A model generated the notes under the pieces. The model was not told where the DNA came from. It was given only the letters and a program-made list of their open reading frames with translations, and ran no database searches. DNA of 64,000 bases from Sporothrix humicola (taxonomy: Eukaryota; Ascomycota; Sordariomycetes; Ophiostomatales; Ophiostomataceae): the NCBI GenBank assembly GCA_021396245.1, contig WNYE01000056.1, positions 124,001-188,000 on the forward strand, written 5' to 3'. Positions 12,316 through 24,096 of the stretch are shown one piece after another. The position numbers were made by a program, and so were the translations under genes. Positions within the stretch are counted from its first letter, which is position 1. Each line of letters starts with the position of its first letter.

Positions 12316-13530
12316 CGTAAACTGTCGATCTGGGTTACCCAGAAGACTTTTATGGTGGAATGCTGTCTTATCCTGAGTTTGGAGGGAGTTTGGAAGGACA
12401 CTCAAGATGACGACGGTGGATGAAATGTCGGTGATGGTATCAGGTAGATGTAGGACAAGTAGGTATGACAAAAATAATATGCAAAATATGAAAGAAAAGA
12501 GGAAGAGAAATGTCAAACGCCTGGTTGCATTGTCAGATGATCACTAGGACGGACGGGGAACGGAGCCGGGATATCGGAGTCCAAGAAGACAGAGGCGGGC
12601 AAAATCAACCAGCGAGTGAATGCCAATGCGATTGAACGATAGACCAGATACTCGTTAAAATCCAAGGAAAAGAAGATGAAACCCAGAATACAAATTAAGA
12701 AAGGAAACAACTTTATCATCATGCCAGCGACCTCCTTCTCAAAATGGTTCTTTCTTCCCCAGACCGCCCGGTTCTGTTGAGGGAAAGAGCTATCATCTCG
12801 CCTCCTCTTTCGCCTCTCCCAAGCCAACACGTCTTTGTCGTCAATTGGCAGCTGATATGCCCAGAGCGATTGCATTACGTTGGTTGGGAAAAGGGCGGGG
12901 AAAATCAAGGTTAACAGCCATTAATACGCTAATAGTGCCTCCAGGTGAGCAAAACGTACCCGGAATTGGGCGAACTCCACCAAATTCGTCGGCCGAGTTG
13001 GACCATGTCGTCCGCCACTACATCTAGTGTAAAGCTCACTGTAAGCCCACTGTAAAAATACGAAATACACGGTAAGGTAAGCCCGGCTTTTGGGCACGTG
13101 AGGTCACGTTCCAAGGTGAGGCCGTGGCTGGTGCGCTCGCGCGCCACGGTGGTCTGTGCACAGCGCTTGAACCTCTTATTCAACGCGTAAATCAGGAACG
13201 CGTCCAGCGACGACAGGGGTTGACAGGTCGCGCCTTCTTCGCGTAAAGTGGTTCCTCGCATTTGGCGCGCGTTTCCTCATTAAATCTTGTACCTCCCTAG
13301 ACCACCTCCCTCGTGCTTTCCACATTTGACTTCATTCCTTCTTTTCTTTCCCACTCTTTTTTCTCATTCTTTCCATTTTCCATTCTTTTCCTTGCGAGCA
13401 TCGAGCATTTGTCAATCGTTCTTTCCCTTGTTTACATCCAGCATTGCTGTTCTTGCCATTGCTTTACCCCTTTTCCTTAATATCTCCTTTTCGACCATCC
13501 TTTGCTCCTTCCTCACCACATATCACAACC
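12316..13530. promoter_or_regulatory. Divergent promoter region between MoCo sulfurase and cdc6
   Basis: No protein gene is supported. The cdc6-proximal part carries a CACGTGA box (13095), two ACGCGT boxes (13183 and 13198) and a TTTGGCGC box (13261). After these comes a CT-rich leader up to the cdc6 ATG. Confidence 0.5.
13183..13203. promoter_or_regulatory. Paired ACGCGT (MCB-type) boxes upstream of cdc6
   Basis: ACGCGT occurs at 13183-13188 and again at 13198-13203, about 330 bases before the cdc6 ATG. A TTTGGCGC box (E2F-like) follows at 13261-13268. In yeasts ACGCGT is bound by the G1/S factor MBF, and cdc18 of fission yeast is an MBF target. The sites are seen; binding in this species is inference. 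Confidence 0.55.
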
Positions 13531-15897
13531 ATGGCAGCTTCCACGCTCGGCAAGCGGAGCAGAGCCTCTGAGGTTGAAGGTAAGAGCACTCCTCGGTCGC
13601 AGCTTCCTCAAATTTTGTAACCATCTACTCACATTACAGGAACAGACGCCAGTCTTCCCCTTAAGCGTACAAGACGCAGCACACGCAGCTTCGTGATCAA
13701 CGACGAGAACCAGGACCCCAACGATGTCACATTTGAGGATGCCCTTGCCGCTGACGTCGATGCCACACCAAAGGCTCGTAGGGCTATCTCGACCAACAGC
13801 ACACTCGCCTCGCCTACCAAGGCGTCACCATCAAAACGCTCAGTTTCTGTCGCTGGCATCCCAATCACCCCTTCTACTCCTCGTTACCGCGATGGCCTCA
13901 CCACCACAAGTGCCAGCCGCTCTACGTCAGCAACGACACCGGCCACGCCCGTCACTCCCAGCACACCACGTCACCGGGTCATGTCCGCCGGCAGACTATC
14001 TCGGCGTACCACACCACATGCTTTGCTTTCAGCAAGAGGCGCAGCTCTTGGCGGCGATGCGACACCAACGACACCACGCACGCCCTCTGGAAGTGTCCAG
14101 ACAGTCTACCACGTGGCTCGGCAACTCTTTGCACGGAGCTCATCAGCAGGTGCTCTCGTGGGCCGTGAGGATGAGCGTTCTCGGTTACGTACGTTCCTGA
14201 CTGCCAGCTGTTCCAGCGATACCACGGCCACCAGGAGCGACTGCGGCTGCCTCTACGTCAGCGGACCGCCTGGAACTGGCAAGAGTGCCATGGTCAACGA
14301 GATGACCGAGCAGATCTGCACCGAAAAGTCCGGCTCTGTGCGCAAGGCCTACATCAACTGCATGAGCATCCGCTCATCCAACGACCTGTACACCACGCTT
14401 CTTCGTCTTCTGGTTCTGGGCAGTAGCGGCGAAGACGACGAGAACACCGACGAGGAACAGGCTGCAACGGCTATGGGCGTGGACCTGAACGAAACAGACG
14501 CTGTGAACGTTCTCCAGAATCTGTTCGTGCCCAAAGCCAGCAAGAAGTCTGCTTCCGCAAAGGCCACCGGCTCGCCCAGCACCTACCTGGTTGTGCTTGA
14601 CGAGATCGACCACATCCTGACACTCGACCTTGAGAGCTTGTACCGCGTCATGGAGTGGTCCATGCTCAAGACGTCGCGTTTGGTGCTCGTCGGCATTGCC
14701 AACGCTCTCGATCTGACGGACCGGTTCCTTCCCCGCCTCAAGTCACGCAACCTGCAGCCTGAGCTTCTTCCTTTCCTGCCCTACACCGCGCCGCAGATCA
14801 AGAACATTATCACGACCCGGCTTAAGAGCGTTTTCGAGAAGCCTGCCCTGTCCTCTGTTCCCGAAGGCTCTGCGCCTGCACCTTCTCCCGCCAGCTTCCT
14901 CCCCTTCTTCCATCCAGCCGCCATTGAGCTCTGCTCACGCAAGGTTGCCAGCCAGACTGGTGACCTGCGCAAGGCTTTTGAGATTCTGCGCCGCGCTCTG
15001 GATCTGGTTGAGTCTGAGGCTCGTGAGAAGTACCTCAACGACGCACGCGACACCTGCAATGCGAGCGCAACGAACCCGCTCCTGACGACACCCACAAAGA
15101 AGCAGCCTCTTGCCGAGAACATGAACCTTGCTTCCTCGCCGCCGGCTTCTGCTTCGTCGACTCTCAAGGTGCCGAAGCGGTCCTCCTGGGCCTCGTGGGC
15201 TGCCCAGAACCTGACTGTTGAGACCGCTCCCCGCGTGTCCATTGGCCACCTCAACAAGGTCACTTCCGCCGCCTTTGGCAACGGTGCTCAACAGCGGCTC
15301 AAGGGCCTCAACCTGCAGCAAAAGGCCGCGCTGTGTGCCCTCATGGCGTTTGAGAAGTGGAACCGCGAGGCGCATGCGGCCGCACAAGCCGCAGCACAGA
15401 CTCATTCGTCGCTGCAGTCGCCCAACGGTGTCAAGAAGCTGGTGAAGCCGCCCACGCCCAGCCGGTTTCAGGTGCCCGGTGGCGGTGCAGCGGGTGCTGG
15501 TGGCACGGCAGCACCGACGATCAAGAAGCTGTATGGAACATACAATGTCATGTGCAAGCGTGATGCCGTCCTCCACCCGCTTTCCAGCTCAGAATTCCGC
15601 GAGGTTGTCGGCAGTCTCGAGACCCTTTCACTTGTGACTGCTGTGGATGGTCGCACTGGATCCTTTGCTGCACTCCAGTCAGCGCCTGGCAGTGGCAGTG
15701 GCCGCCGCGGTCGTCGTCCCGGCGGTGCTGCTAGCAACAGCATGATGGGTGGCGGCAGCGGCTCTGGCATCACCGGCGTGGCAGGCGATGAGAAGCGTGT
15801 TGCCAGCTGCGTGGGCGAGAAGGAGTTGCGGCAGGCACTGGATGGCGCGGGAGCCGACATTCTTCTGAGCATTTTGAGCGGTGAGGCCCTGGACTGA
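13531..15897 (+). CDS. cdc6: Cell division control protein 6 (replication licensing AAA+ ATPase)
   Basis: Loads the MCM helicase onto ORC-bound origins in G1, in the nucleus. Model: 13531..13579 joined to 13640..15897, 768 residues. The first exon gives MAASTLGKRSRASEVE and the splice reads into a basic TDASLPLKRTRRSTR segment, a likely nuclear signal. The N-terminal 150 residues are crowded with S/T-P sites, including SPTK and SPSK, as expected for a CDK-controlled licensing factor. The AAA+ core has Walker A GPPGTGKS (225-232), Walker B DEID (337-340) and sensor region VLVGIANALD. The C-terminal winged helix ends near KLYGTYNVMCKRDAVLHPLS. Gly/Ser-rich linkers near the end are unusual but in frame. 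Longer than yeast Cdc6, mainly through low-complexity segments. It could be confused with Orc1, but it lacks a BAH domain. Confidence 0.9.
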
Positions 15898-18599
15898 TTT
15901 CATTTTCTCATTGCTTTCACAACAGCAGGCATTTGATTTCTTCTTCTTCTTTCTGTCTTTTTGTTTTATTTTTTATCGGCGCGGTTTACAAAAGGGAAAG
16001 CATGGCAGCATCTGGCGTTTTTTGTTTGATAAGGCAGGTTATTTGGGCTACATGTGTTAATTTCATGGTTTGTTTATGTCGGTTTGGATTGGGCTGGTTT
16101 ATTGCATTTACCCATTTGTGAGGGGTTCGTCAACAAGCGTTTAATATGATAGGAAAATCACGAGAGGGGAAACAACAAACGCAAACAATAAACAAATATA
16201 AAAATGACAAATGTCCACAACGATCAGATGCACGTTTCTCTGTACCAATACTTTACTTTAATACTTCATTGGCACACATTTTTTTCTTGGTGCCCGCCTG
16301 CCGAGACCTGTCAGTTGGCTTTAAAAATACATTTTGGCACCCAGCCCCAAACTGCGCCAAGGACAGCCAAGCCGGCCAAGACAGACGGGAAGAGGAGACA
16401 GGGAGCAAGCGAGGAGAAAGTAAAAGGGCTTTAAAAAGAAGGCTGAAAGGCCGAAAGCTTGAGTGCAAGGCAGAATCGCGATTGGGCGAACTATTGTTGG
16501 TTTGTGGGTTCTGCTATCTCGCAGATATTCTCGAGATCCAATCGAGGTTGATTCGAGGGCTCGAACTTTGTATGCAGAAGAGAATCCGAGAACCGATTGT
16601 GCAAAAAAACAGAGAATTATGACGCCAAAAGGCAGGAAAGGGGGTGAGACGGACATCAAACGTGCTGCTCGCCAAGACCACACAAAAAAGCCAAGGGTGG
16701 CAGAGCAGGGCAGAACAAGCAATGCGAGGGTCCAGAAATGGGGAAGCAAAGGGGGGTAGATTGGAGAAAAGGACGAGATGAAGAGACCAAGAAAATACAA
16801 AATGCAAAATACAAAAAAAGAACAGAAAAAGAAACAAAGATAGTGACGAGCGATTGACGACCTGACAGCAACCCATTGATAATGACACTCGTCGATCATC
16901 TCTCGGCTCGTCCGCAGCGGCATTTCCCATCCCCTCCAAACCCTAATCGGGGAGGATTTTTCATCGAGGTTCCCCCCAGATGCCAAGATATCTCACATTG
17001 TAACTGCCTCAAGATGAGCTTGTTCTCCGATTTGTTTGTTTTGGGACACACGCCTTTCGTCCCTTTCGGGGGCATGACAAGTAAACAAAACGCCCAGCCG
17101 GAGCATCCATCTAGATCGAGAGGGACGCAGGAACTGGTGCACTTGCTGAACGATCCGAAATGGTTCTGGCCAGGATGGACTGCACCCTGCCCTGTGCTTG
17201 TGTCAATATGCTTCTTTTGTCCTTCTTTGTGTGTCTTTGCCCTCTCTGGCATTTTTCGACTTTTGCACGGGCCAATGCCGCCAATCAGTCGAGGAGATGG
17301 CCGTTGGCTGCGAAACGAAGCACTCTGTGTGCGGGCAGGGTAATTAACCTGTGAAATGCGAAAAAGGGGCCACCGAAGGACAAATCTGTAAAATGAAGGG
17401 ACGAAAGAAGCAATCTGAGAGAAGAAGAAAAAGGAGAAGAAGCAAAAAAGATGATCACAGTAACGGTGCCTGGCAGTGAACCCTGCCACAGGCACAGAGC
17501 TCCAGCTGTGCGTTGGCGAGCTGTGGTTGGAAGAGCCAATGCAACGACGGAACTGGAGCTCTGCTGCCTCTCCTGTGACGCAGGGTTACGAATGCTGAGA
17601 ACAAAAAAGACGCGACGATGGTCTCACAAAAAGAAAAGATTTGAGGGAAGGGTCCCGGAGACAATATATACCGTAGTGGGCTGGGCCACGAGCATCGCTC
17701 CTACCCTCCTCTCAAACACGGTCAGGCCCTGTCCCTCCCATCGTCGGGTTCCGCCTTCCCGAGAAAGATAACATTCAGCTTTGCTTTCTATGCCGCCCTT
17801 CGTTCTTTCCTTGACGTTCTATTTTCCTTCTTTCCTGTTTCCTTTTTGTGATGTGTTTTCTTTGCACTATCGTGCCTTCCTTCTTCCTCATCCGTCCCTC
17901 CCGGGGCAGGAAGTGATTCCAGGCGGCTAGTCCAACAGCGCGTCCCCCGCTAAATAGCCCACCAACCAGCCATCCATAGTGAGCCCACCCACAGACAGCA
18001 GCCCCAGCACCAGACAATACCGAGACCTCCTTCTTCCCTAATACCTCCCTAAAATCGACTTAGCGGCGCACGCACGCCCCTGGCCCCTTCCCCACCACCC
18101 ACAGAAAGGACCCCGTTTAGAAGGCAGGCTTGCGCGGCGTATCTTTTGCGAGCTTTGCCCCAGAAGCCCAGCGCCGCCAGGCCCGACAGAGACAGGGCTC
18201 CGAACCAAAAAGCCAGCCAAAGCCAGCAAACTAGAGGGAACGAAAGACCCCCCAGCATAAAGTCGTCGCAACCGCATTCCGTCCCTTCCCTCTTTGCGCC
18301 CCCCCTTGGCAATCCCACGCGACAACAACCGGCCGTCACGGCGCAGATACCTATACAGATTACGGGAAACAAAGGGAAAGAGCGAACAACCAACGCCGAC
18401 AAGACAACGGCAAGAGCGCCCCGACCGACCACAAGAAGGGGGTGCACGGGCTACCTGTCTCTCTTTCTGTCCTACGCCCCGGAACGCACCCAACACAAGG
18501 AAGTAGCCATAACGCGACGACAGCATCATCACCACCAACAGACCTCCAGCACCAGCCGCCACAGCACACGGCGGACCGCGGGTCTCCCGCCAACACCCC
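15898..18599. other. Long intergenic region before palF
   Basis: No convincing gene in 2.7 kb. The first half is mixed composition with short A-rich runs. From about 17700 the plus strand becomes C-rich and resembles the leaders of other genes here, so the palF transcript may start far upstream. Frames such as 16321-16986 (-) and 18146-18814 (+) look like chance or overlap palF in another frame. Confidence 0.45.
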
Positions 18600-21500
18600 A
18601 TGGGCGACTCCAGCTCGCCGTCGTCGCCGCCGACCGCTGCAGCAGCTCTGCCCGGCGCCGAGGCCGCGGCTGGGGTGGCGGCTCCTGTTTCTTCGGCGAC
18701 GACGACGGGGACGACGACGACCATCACCGCTGGCAGAGGCACAGCACCGGCAGTCACAGCAGCCGCGTCTGCATTGACAATAGACCCAGCATTGCCGCCA
18801 GCACGACGGCCTGATGCGGCACCGGCTCTGACTTCTGCAGGGGCAAGGCCCTCGCCTTCGTCAGCATCATTACGATCCGATCAACAGCTAGATCGAGCCA
18901 GAAGCCAGGACGACGACCAGGACCACGGTAGACGAAGCCAACTCAGCTCCGAGATACAGCAGCAGACACACCGCCTCTCCCCCGCCTCCTCTACGACCAC
19001 TCCCCCGCGACGACGCTCCTTCTTCTCCCGCTTCAGTCTCCCATTCCGAGCGCCCGCACGAACCATTGCCGACTTCCACATCCGTCCGGCCGAGCCACAT
19101 CGCAAGTATGTCGCCGGCGACCATGTCCTGGGCGCTGTCGTGCTGGCCGTTGTCAAGCCAGTACGTATCACGCACTTGACAGTGTCGTTGCGTGGACTTG
19201 TTCGTGTCTTCAAGGATCCCAATTCCGCCGCCACGGCCTCACTTCCAACCGATACTGCGACCGACTCGTCATCCAGCTCATCACGATTGCTGTCATCCAA
19301 GTCATCATCCTCTTCTTCCTCCTATCTCGGCAATGGCCATGCCCTCTTATTTCGTGACGAGATGGTTCTCAGCGGCACCGGTCGATTAGAACCCGGCAAC
19401 TACGAGTTCGAATTCGATCTCATCTTCCCTTCCCAGGGACTGCCTAGCAGCATTGACGTGAGTTTGGTCATGTATCGTGCATATGTCCCGTCGAACCTGT
19501 TTCTAACCGCACCTCTTCTCTCTTAGTTTGAGCGTGGCTCTATATGTTATGTTGTTACGGCTACGCTTACCCGTCCGACAACTGTTGCACCCATCCAATC
19601 TTGTGATCGGAGGGTCTACCTTGTTGACCCAGTGGACATTGGTACTGTGCCAAAACCAAGGCCACGCACAATTTCTCTGGAGCCCATATCAAAGCGCTCC
19701 AAGAAGCGGAAGATCGTTGTCGTTACCCAACCACCAACAGCAGCAGGCAGCACAACAGTGATACCAGCAGGCTCAGCAGGTGTTCCGGGTGCAATGTCAA
19801 CAATTTCCTTTGCATCGGGCGGCGGAAGCAGCGACCGCCAAGACGCCACTCTGTCAGAACGTGGATCCGCACGAGACAGTGCTCACGGAACAATACAGAC
19901 AGAAGACAATGAACAGGAAGCATACGCCGAGGGCCGAAATCGGACATCGCGAGCCTCGCAGCCTCGTAGCCCCGCACCAACAGACATTCGCAGTGAAATC
20001 AGCGTCGATAGTGTCACTAGCGGAGGGAGCGAAAGCCGCAGCAGAAGCAGTGGCATCGTCGGAGCCGCTGGAGGCTCGGGCTCGGGCTCGGGCTCAGGCT
20101 CTGGCCCTGCTGCAGGATCTGGCTCTGGTGGCGGCGGCGGTAGCAACATCATCCGTTTATCAAGCCCATCTAGCTCACATGCTCCAGCAAGCATCGCCGG
20201 ACACTCTGCGGTATCGACTACCGGTACAAACACCTCCTCATCAACCATTACAAATCCCGCTGCCGGGAGCAACAACGGCAACAGCACTGGTAACGGCTAC
20301 CGGCAACACGGCCCTGCACCCCTACAGTCGGTATCAACGACGACCATTAGCGGCGTCGTCGACGATCGCACTATCACTGCGACAATCGATCTGCTTAAAG
20401 GCGGCTGTCTCCCAGGAGAAGTCGTCAGCGTCAAGGTTTCGGTGCAGCATGTCAAGCGTATCAAGAGCTTACACGGCGTGGTCGTAACTCTCTATCGCCA
20501 AGGCCGCATTGACTCGGCACCACCCGAGTTCATGTTCTCTTCTGCAGGAACGAGTATTGCTGAAGAAGATGAGAGTGCAAACGGTGAAGGTGGCGCCAGT
20601 AATGGCGTCTTGGTAAATGGCAGCATACAAGGTGCACACCAACATCCTGATATTGCAGGCGACCAACCCGAATCTCAAAGCCGAAAGCAAAGGAAGCAAA
20701 AGGAGAAGGAGGCCAAAGAAAAGGCGAAGCAACTGAAAGACCGGCAAAAAGATAAGGAGCGAAGCCACAAGGGCAGCAAGGACAAAAAGAGCAATGGTTC
20801 CACAAAGCTCGAGAATTACTACCCCAAGTCCAAGACAGGTCTTGGCGGCCTGTCTCTCATGTCCGCGGGTACCTGCAGCGTCTTCCGCAAGGACCTCTCA
20901 CAGTCCTTTAGCCCCCTGATCATTGACCCACGCACGCTTCAGTCGAGCGTGACTGCATCAGTGCGCATGCCCGAAGATGCTTTCGCCACAATCAAGGGCG
21001 TTCCCGGCGACATGATCAGCTTCAAGTACCAGCTCGAAGTCATTGTCGATCTAGGTGGCAAACTGGCTGGTCTTTTGCAGTCTGGCGTTGGCCCTGCAGG
21101 ACCAAACCTGGTCAGCAACAGCAGCAACCCCTATGATGGCAAGCCAACTTCGGCCCTCTGGAGCGGCGGCACCAACATGATCGATACAGACCAACTTCGG
21201 CGGCAAAAGGGCGTTATCTTTGTCGCTTTTGAAGTCGTTGTTGGCACGACAGATACGAGTCGCCAACGTGGCCGTGGCTTGAAGGGGGCCGCACTCTCTC
21301 CAGACATTCAACAACAGCCTGACCAGCAGCAATTACTCCTTCAGCAGCAGCAGCAACAACAACAGCAACAACCTCTACCATACGTCTCACACCACCCACC
21401 CGACTGGTACCCGGAAGACCGCAAAGGCTCATACCAGCAACACCCGCAACAGCCACCATACCCAAGCTGGCCAGCAAACGGTGTCGCATCCGGCAGTGGT

Positions 21501-22619
21501 GCTGCCGGCCCATCCACAGCAGCACCAGGCCCACCTGACGACCCATACTATCACCAACAGCACCCCTACTACCAATACCCTCAGCAACAGCCAGATTATG
21601 GTAACCACAATTACAGCCACCAATCTCACCATGGACCCAATTACGATTATTACGACCCAGGCTCGCCATCAACCAGCGCACCTCCTCGTCCTCCATACAG
21701 CGACCGCGGCCAGTCCACGCAAGCACCGCAGTACGTCCCGACGGCCGAAATGTTGGCTGCAGAGCGTGATCCCAATATATCGGAGAAGGAGCGTATCCGC
21801 CGTGCCGAGCAGCGACTTCTGCCCAGCCAGCCTGGTGAGCCAAGTCAGCCTTCAGGAGCATCCGCGCCTCTGGACAATGGAGAAGGCAGCAGCAGCAGTG
21901 CCAGCCGCCACGCGCCTACCGCGCCTACAGCTCCATCATTGGATGAGCTGACGGCTTATGGCCCATCGGCACCTCCGTTTGACGCCGACGCTGGCCCAGG
22001 TCCATCACAGCCACCAAGCGAAGATAAGCAGGAGCTAGAACGGCGACGGCTGTTGGCAGAGGCTAGTGCACCGCCTGACTTCCCTGAAGACTATCAGGAT
22101 GCCGGCCCAAGTAGTGGCAGCAGCCGAGGCGGACGGCCGACACGATCGTACACTGCTGGTGGCCCAAGTAGCAGTGGTGCCGGAGCCCCGAGCTTCAGCG
22201 GCGGTGGCAGTGCACTGGCCAGTCCGTCGGCGCCGTCAGCGCCTGTGCTTGAAGAAGAAGACGGTCATCATCATCAGTACAATCAGAGCCCGGCCTACCG
22301 CCATCCGCCCGCTGTTTCGTCCCCATTATTCCCGTCAGCTCCTGCGGCTGGCCCTTCAGCACCACCTTCGTCGGTATTGGCACCATCTGCCCCACCTGCT
22401 GACGCTTTACTGGGCGATGACAACCTTGCAAGCCCTGGCGATGCAAATGCTCCTTCTGCTCCTCCAGCTGAGGATGTTGACGCCTCTGTAGAGGGAACAA
22501 CAGACGAGGAACGCTACGGACGGCATTATACATATGGGCCCGGCTCTGGCCCGGAAGCCGCTCATGGAAGCAACAGCGCTGGTGATCATGCTGAGCCGCT
22601 GCCACGCTACGAACGTTGA
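18600..22619 (+). CDS. palF: pH-response arrestin PalF/Rim8
   Basis: Arrestin-like adaptor of the ambient-pH pathway: it binds the receptor PalH/Rim21 at the plasma membrane and recruits ESCRT-I (Vps23), leading to PacC/Rim101 activation. Model: 18600..19457 joined to 19527..22619, 1316 residues, clearly longer than usual for PalF. The arrestin N domain begins near residue 156 (DFHIRPAEPHRKY, PVRITHLTVSLRG) and the splice joins GLPSSID to FERGSICYV as in homologues. KPRPRTISLEPISKRS follows. The arrestin C domain begins near 568 (TATIDLLKGGCLPGE) and runs to about 850. It is interrupted by a Ser-Gly repeat before it (about 466-494) and a lysine-rich stretch inside it (about 674-708). The tail has a glutamine tract (about 880-902) and nine P[S/T]AP motifs (about 1081-1266), and ends PLPRYER. 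Confidence 0.9.
20066..20148 (+). repeat. GGCTCG hexamer repeat coding Ser-Gly in palF
   Basis: A short tandem of GGCTCG/GGCTCA units encodes alternating Gly-Ser before the arrestin C domain. It is in frame and probably length-variable between strains. Confidence 0.6.
21307..21375 (+). repeat. CAG/CAA tract coding polyglutamine in palF
   Basis: Mixed CAG and CAA codons encode an uninterrupted run of about ten glutamines after shorter ones, in the PalF tail. It is a simple-sequence expansion inside the coding frame. Confidence 0.65.
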
Positions 22620-23676
22620 TTTATTTTGGGAGGAGAGAATATATATTGGTTGCATACGACGTATATACTTGGACATAACAGGAAGCATAATCATGTGTAC
22701 GAATACGAGATGACAGAAGCATTTACAAAAGGGCATACTTTGAAAGCAAAGTGAGAGAGGAAGGTTATATGCACTGTACGAGTCTGAGATACCATTTATT
22801 TATACAATCTACTTTGACTTCATATAACGGAGGGAAGTGGTATACGAAATCAAACCATGCCATGAAATCAATCAAATCGTTTTGCACAGTTGATTATCCA
22901 TTGTGAACGAAAGTTAAAGAAGAAGAAAGGTCACAGTTTGTTTTTATTTCCCTAGGGGTGGATCGAGCATGCCATTTGCCGATTGCCAACACCCCCTGAC
23001 TAAAGTTAATCGCACAACAATAATGAAAACAAGTATCTTCTCTTCCCGGCCAGAGAAAAAGGGGTCCAGAGTTGGACTGGTAAACGCCTTTCCTTTTCTC
23101 CAAATCCCTTTCTTCCATAGTCCTTTTACTCCTCTTGTGTCCCTGTTTGAAAGGGCAAATAATGAGCAAACAATATGGAAGATGACTGGAGAAAAATTAA
23201 CCGTAACACGTCGCAGAAAAAGAGATAAAAATAATCGCGAAACCGAAGAAAATAAATCATCCCAGCGCAAATCCGTAGAAAAAAGTAGTGAAGAAAGGGT
23301 CGTAAGAATGTTTAAAGGTAAGAGAATAAAATAATCGCATAGCGCAAACATAAAACAACGCGGAAGCAAATTCGAAAAGCAAAGGTAGGCTCTGTGCCAT
23401 GGGCAAATTGAGTGGGGTGGGAGTCATGATGGGGCCGACAAGAAAGAAAGCATTACAAAACACGATGCCATCTCAAATTGTGTTGACAGAGTTCAGTGTG
23501 CAAAATTTCGTTGTTGTCAAGCCTGGCTGGGAGACCTCCACTCCTCCCACATATGTGCCGAAGAAGCTGGCGATGCGATGCGTTGACAGCCGATAAAAGC
23601 TATTCTTCGAGAGAGGCACATCCGAACGAGTGAAACGCGGGCGAGCAGAGGTTCCGGGATGGGACTAACTACTGCT
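22620..23676. other. Intergenic, A-rich, between palF and the SF3B6 region
   Basis: Holds the palF 3' flank and the 3' flank of the minus-strand SF3B6 transcript. AT-rich with several A-rich stretches (23200-23380). I see no gene or RNA. Confidence 0.45.
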
Positions 23677-24096
23677 CTAGGCGCACTCGGGCACGGTAGG
23701 CAGGAGCTTGCGGACAAAATGCGGCATGGCGTTGCGCGTCTGGTCTGCAAGGCTCGGCTTGCCGCTGCTTCGGGGGGAGGAAGAAGACGACACGGCGATT
23801 GTAGCCGACGTGGCGGTCGTCGTCGTGGGCGAAGTGAACGCCGCGAGGGCCGGCGGAGACTTTGACGGGGTCGACGGTGCCGACAACTTGGCGTGATGCT
23901 TCGAGGGCGACTTGAGGGGCGACTTGGAAGGCGACTTTGAGGGCGTCTTCGCCGTAGACGGCGTGGCCGCCGACGTCTTGGACGAGGACGACGGCCGCGC
24001 GGGAGAGGAGTAAGGAGACGGGCCTGCAGTGGGTCGGGAGAAGGATATCTGGGTAGATATCGTCTGCAGGCGCTGGTCCACAGGCCCGTCTAATCG
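23677..24096 (-). other. In-frame open extension after the SF3B6 UGA stop
   Basis: Directly after the SF3B6 stop (24097-24099), the same frame stays open for 139 sense codons and then stops at TAG (23677-23679). It has no ATG near its beginning; the only Met codon is about 20 codons from the end. Third codon positions are mostly G or C, as in the real genes here, and the product would be Ser/Pro/Lys/Thr-rich with repeated SPSK and TPSKSP units, ending HFVRKLLPTVPECA. The base after the stop is C (TGA CGA). Three readings are possible: a readthrough extension, a separate gene with an unseen start exon, or a sequence error creating the stop. I cannot choose from sequence alone. Confidence 0.45.
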
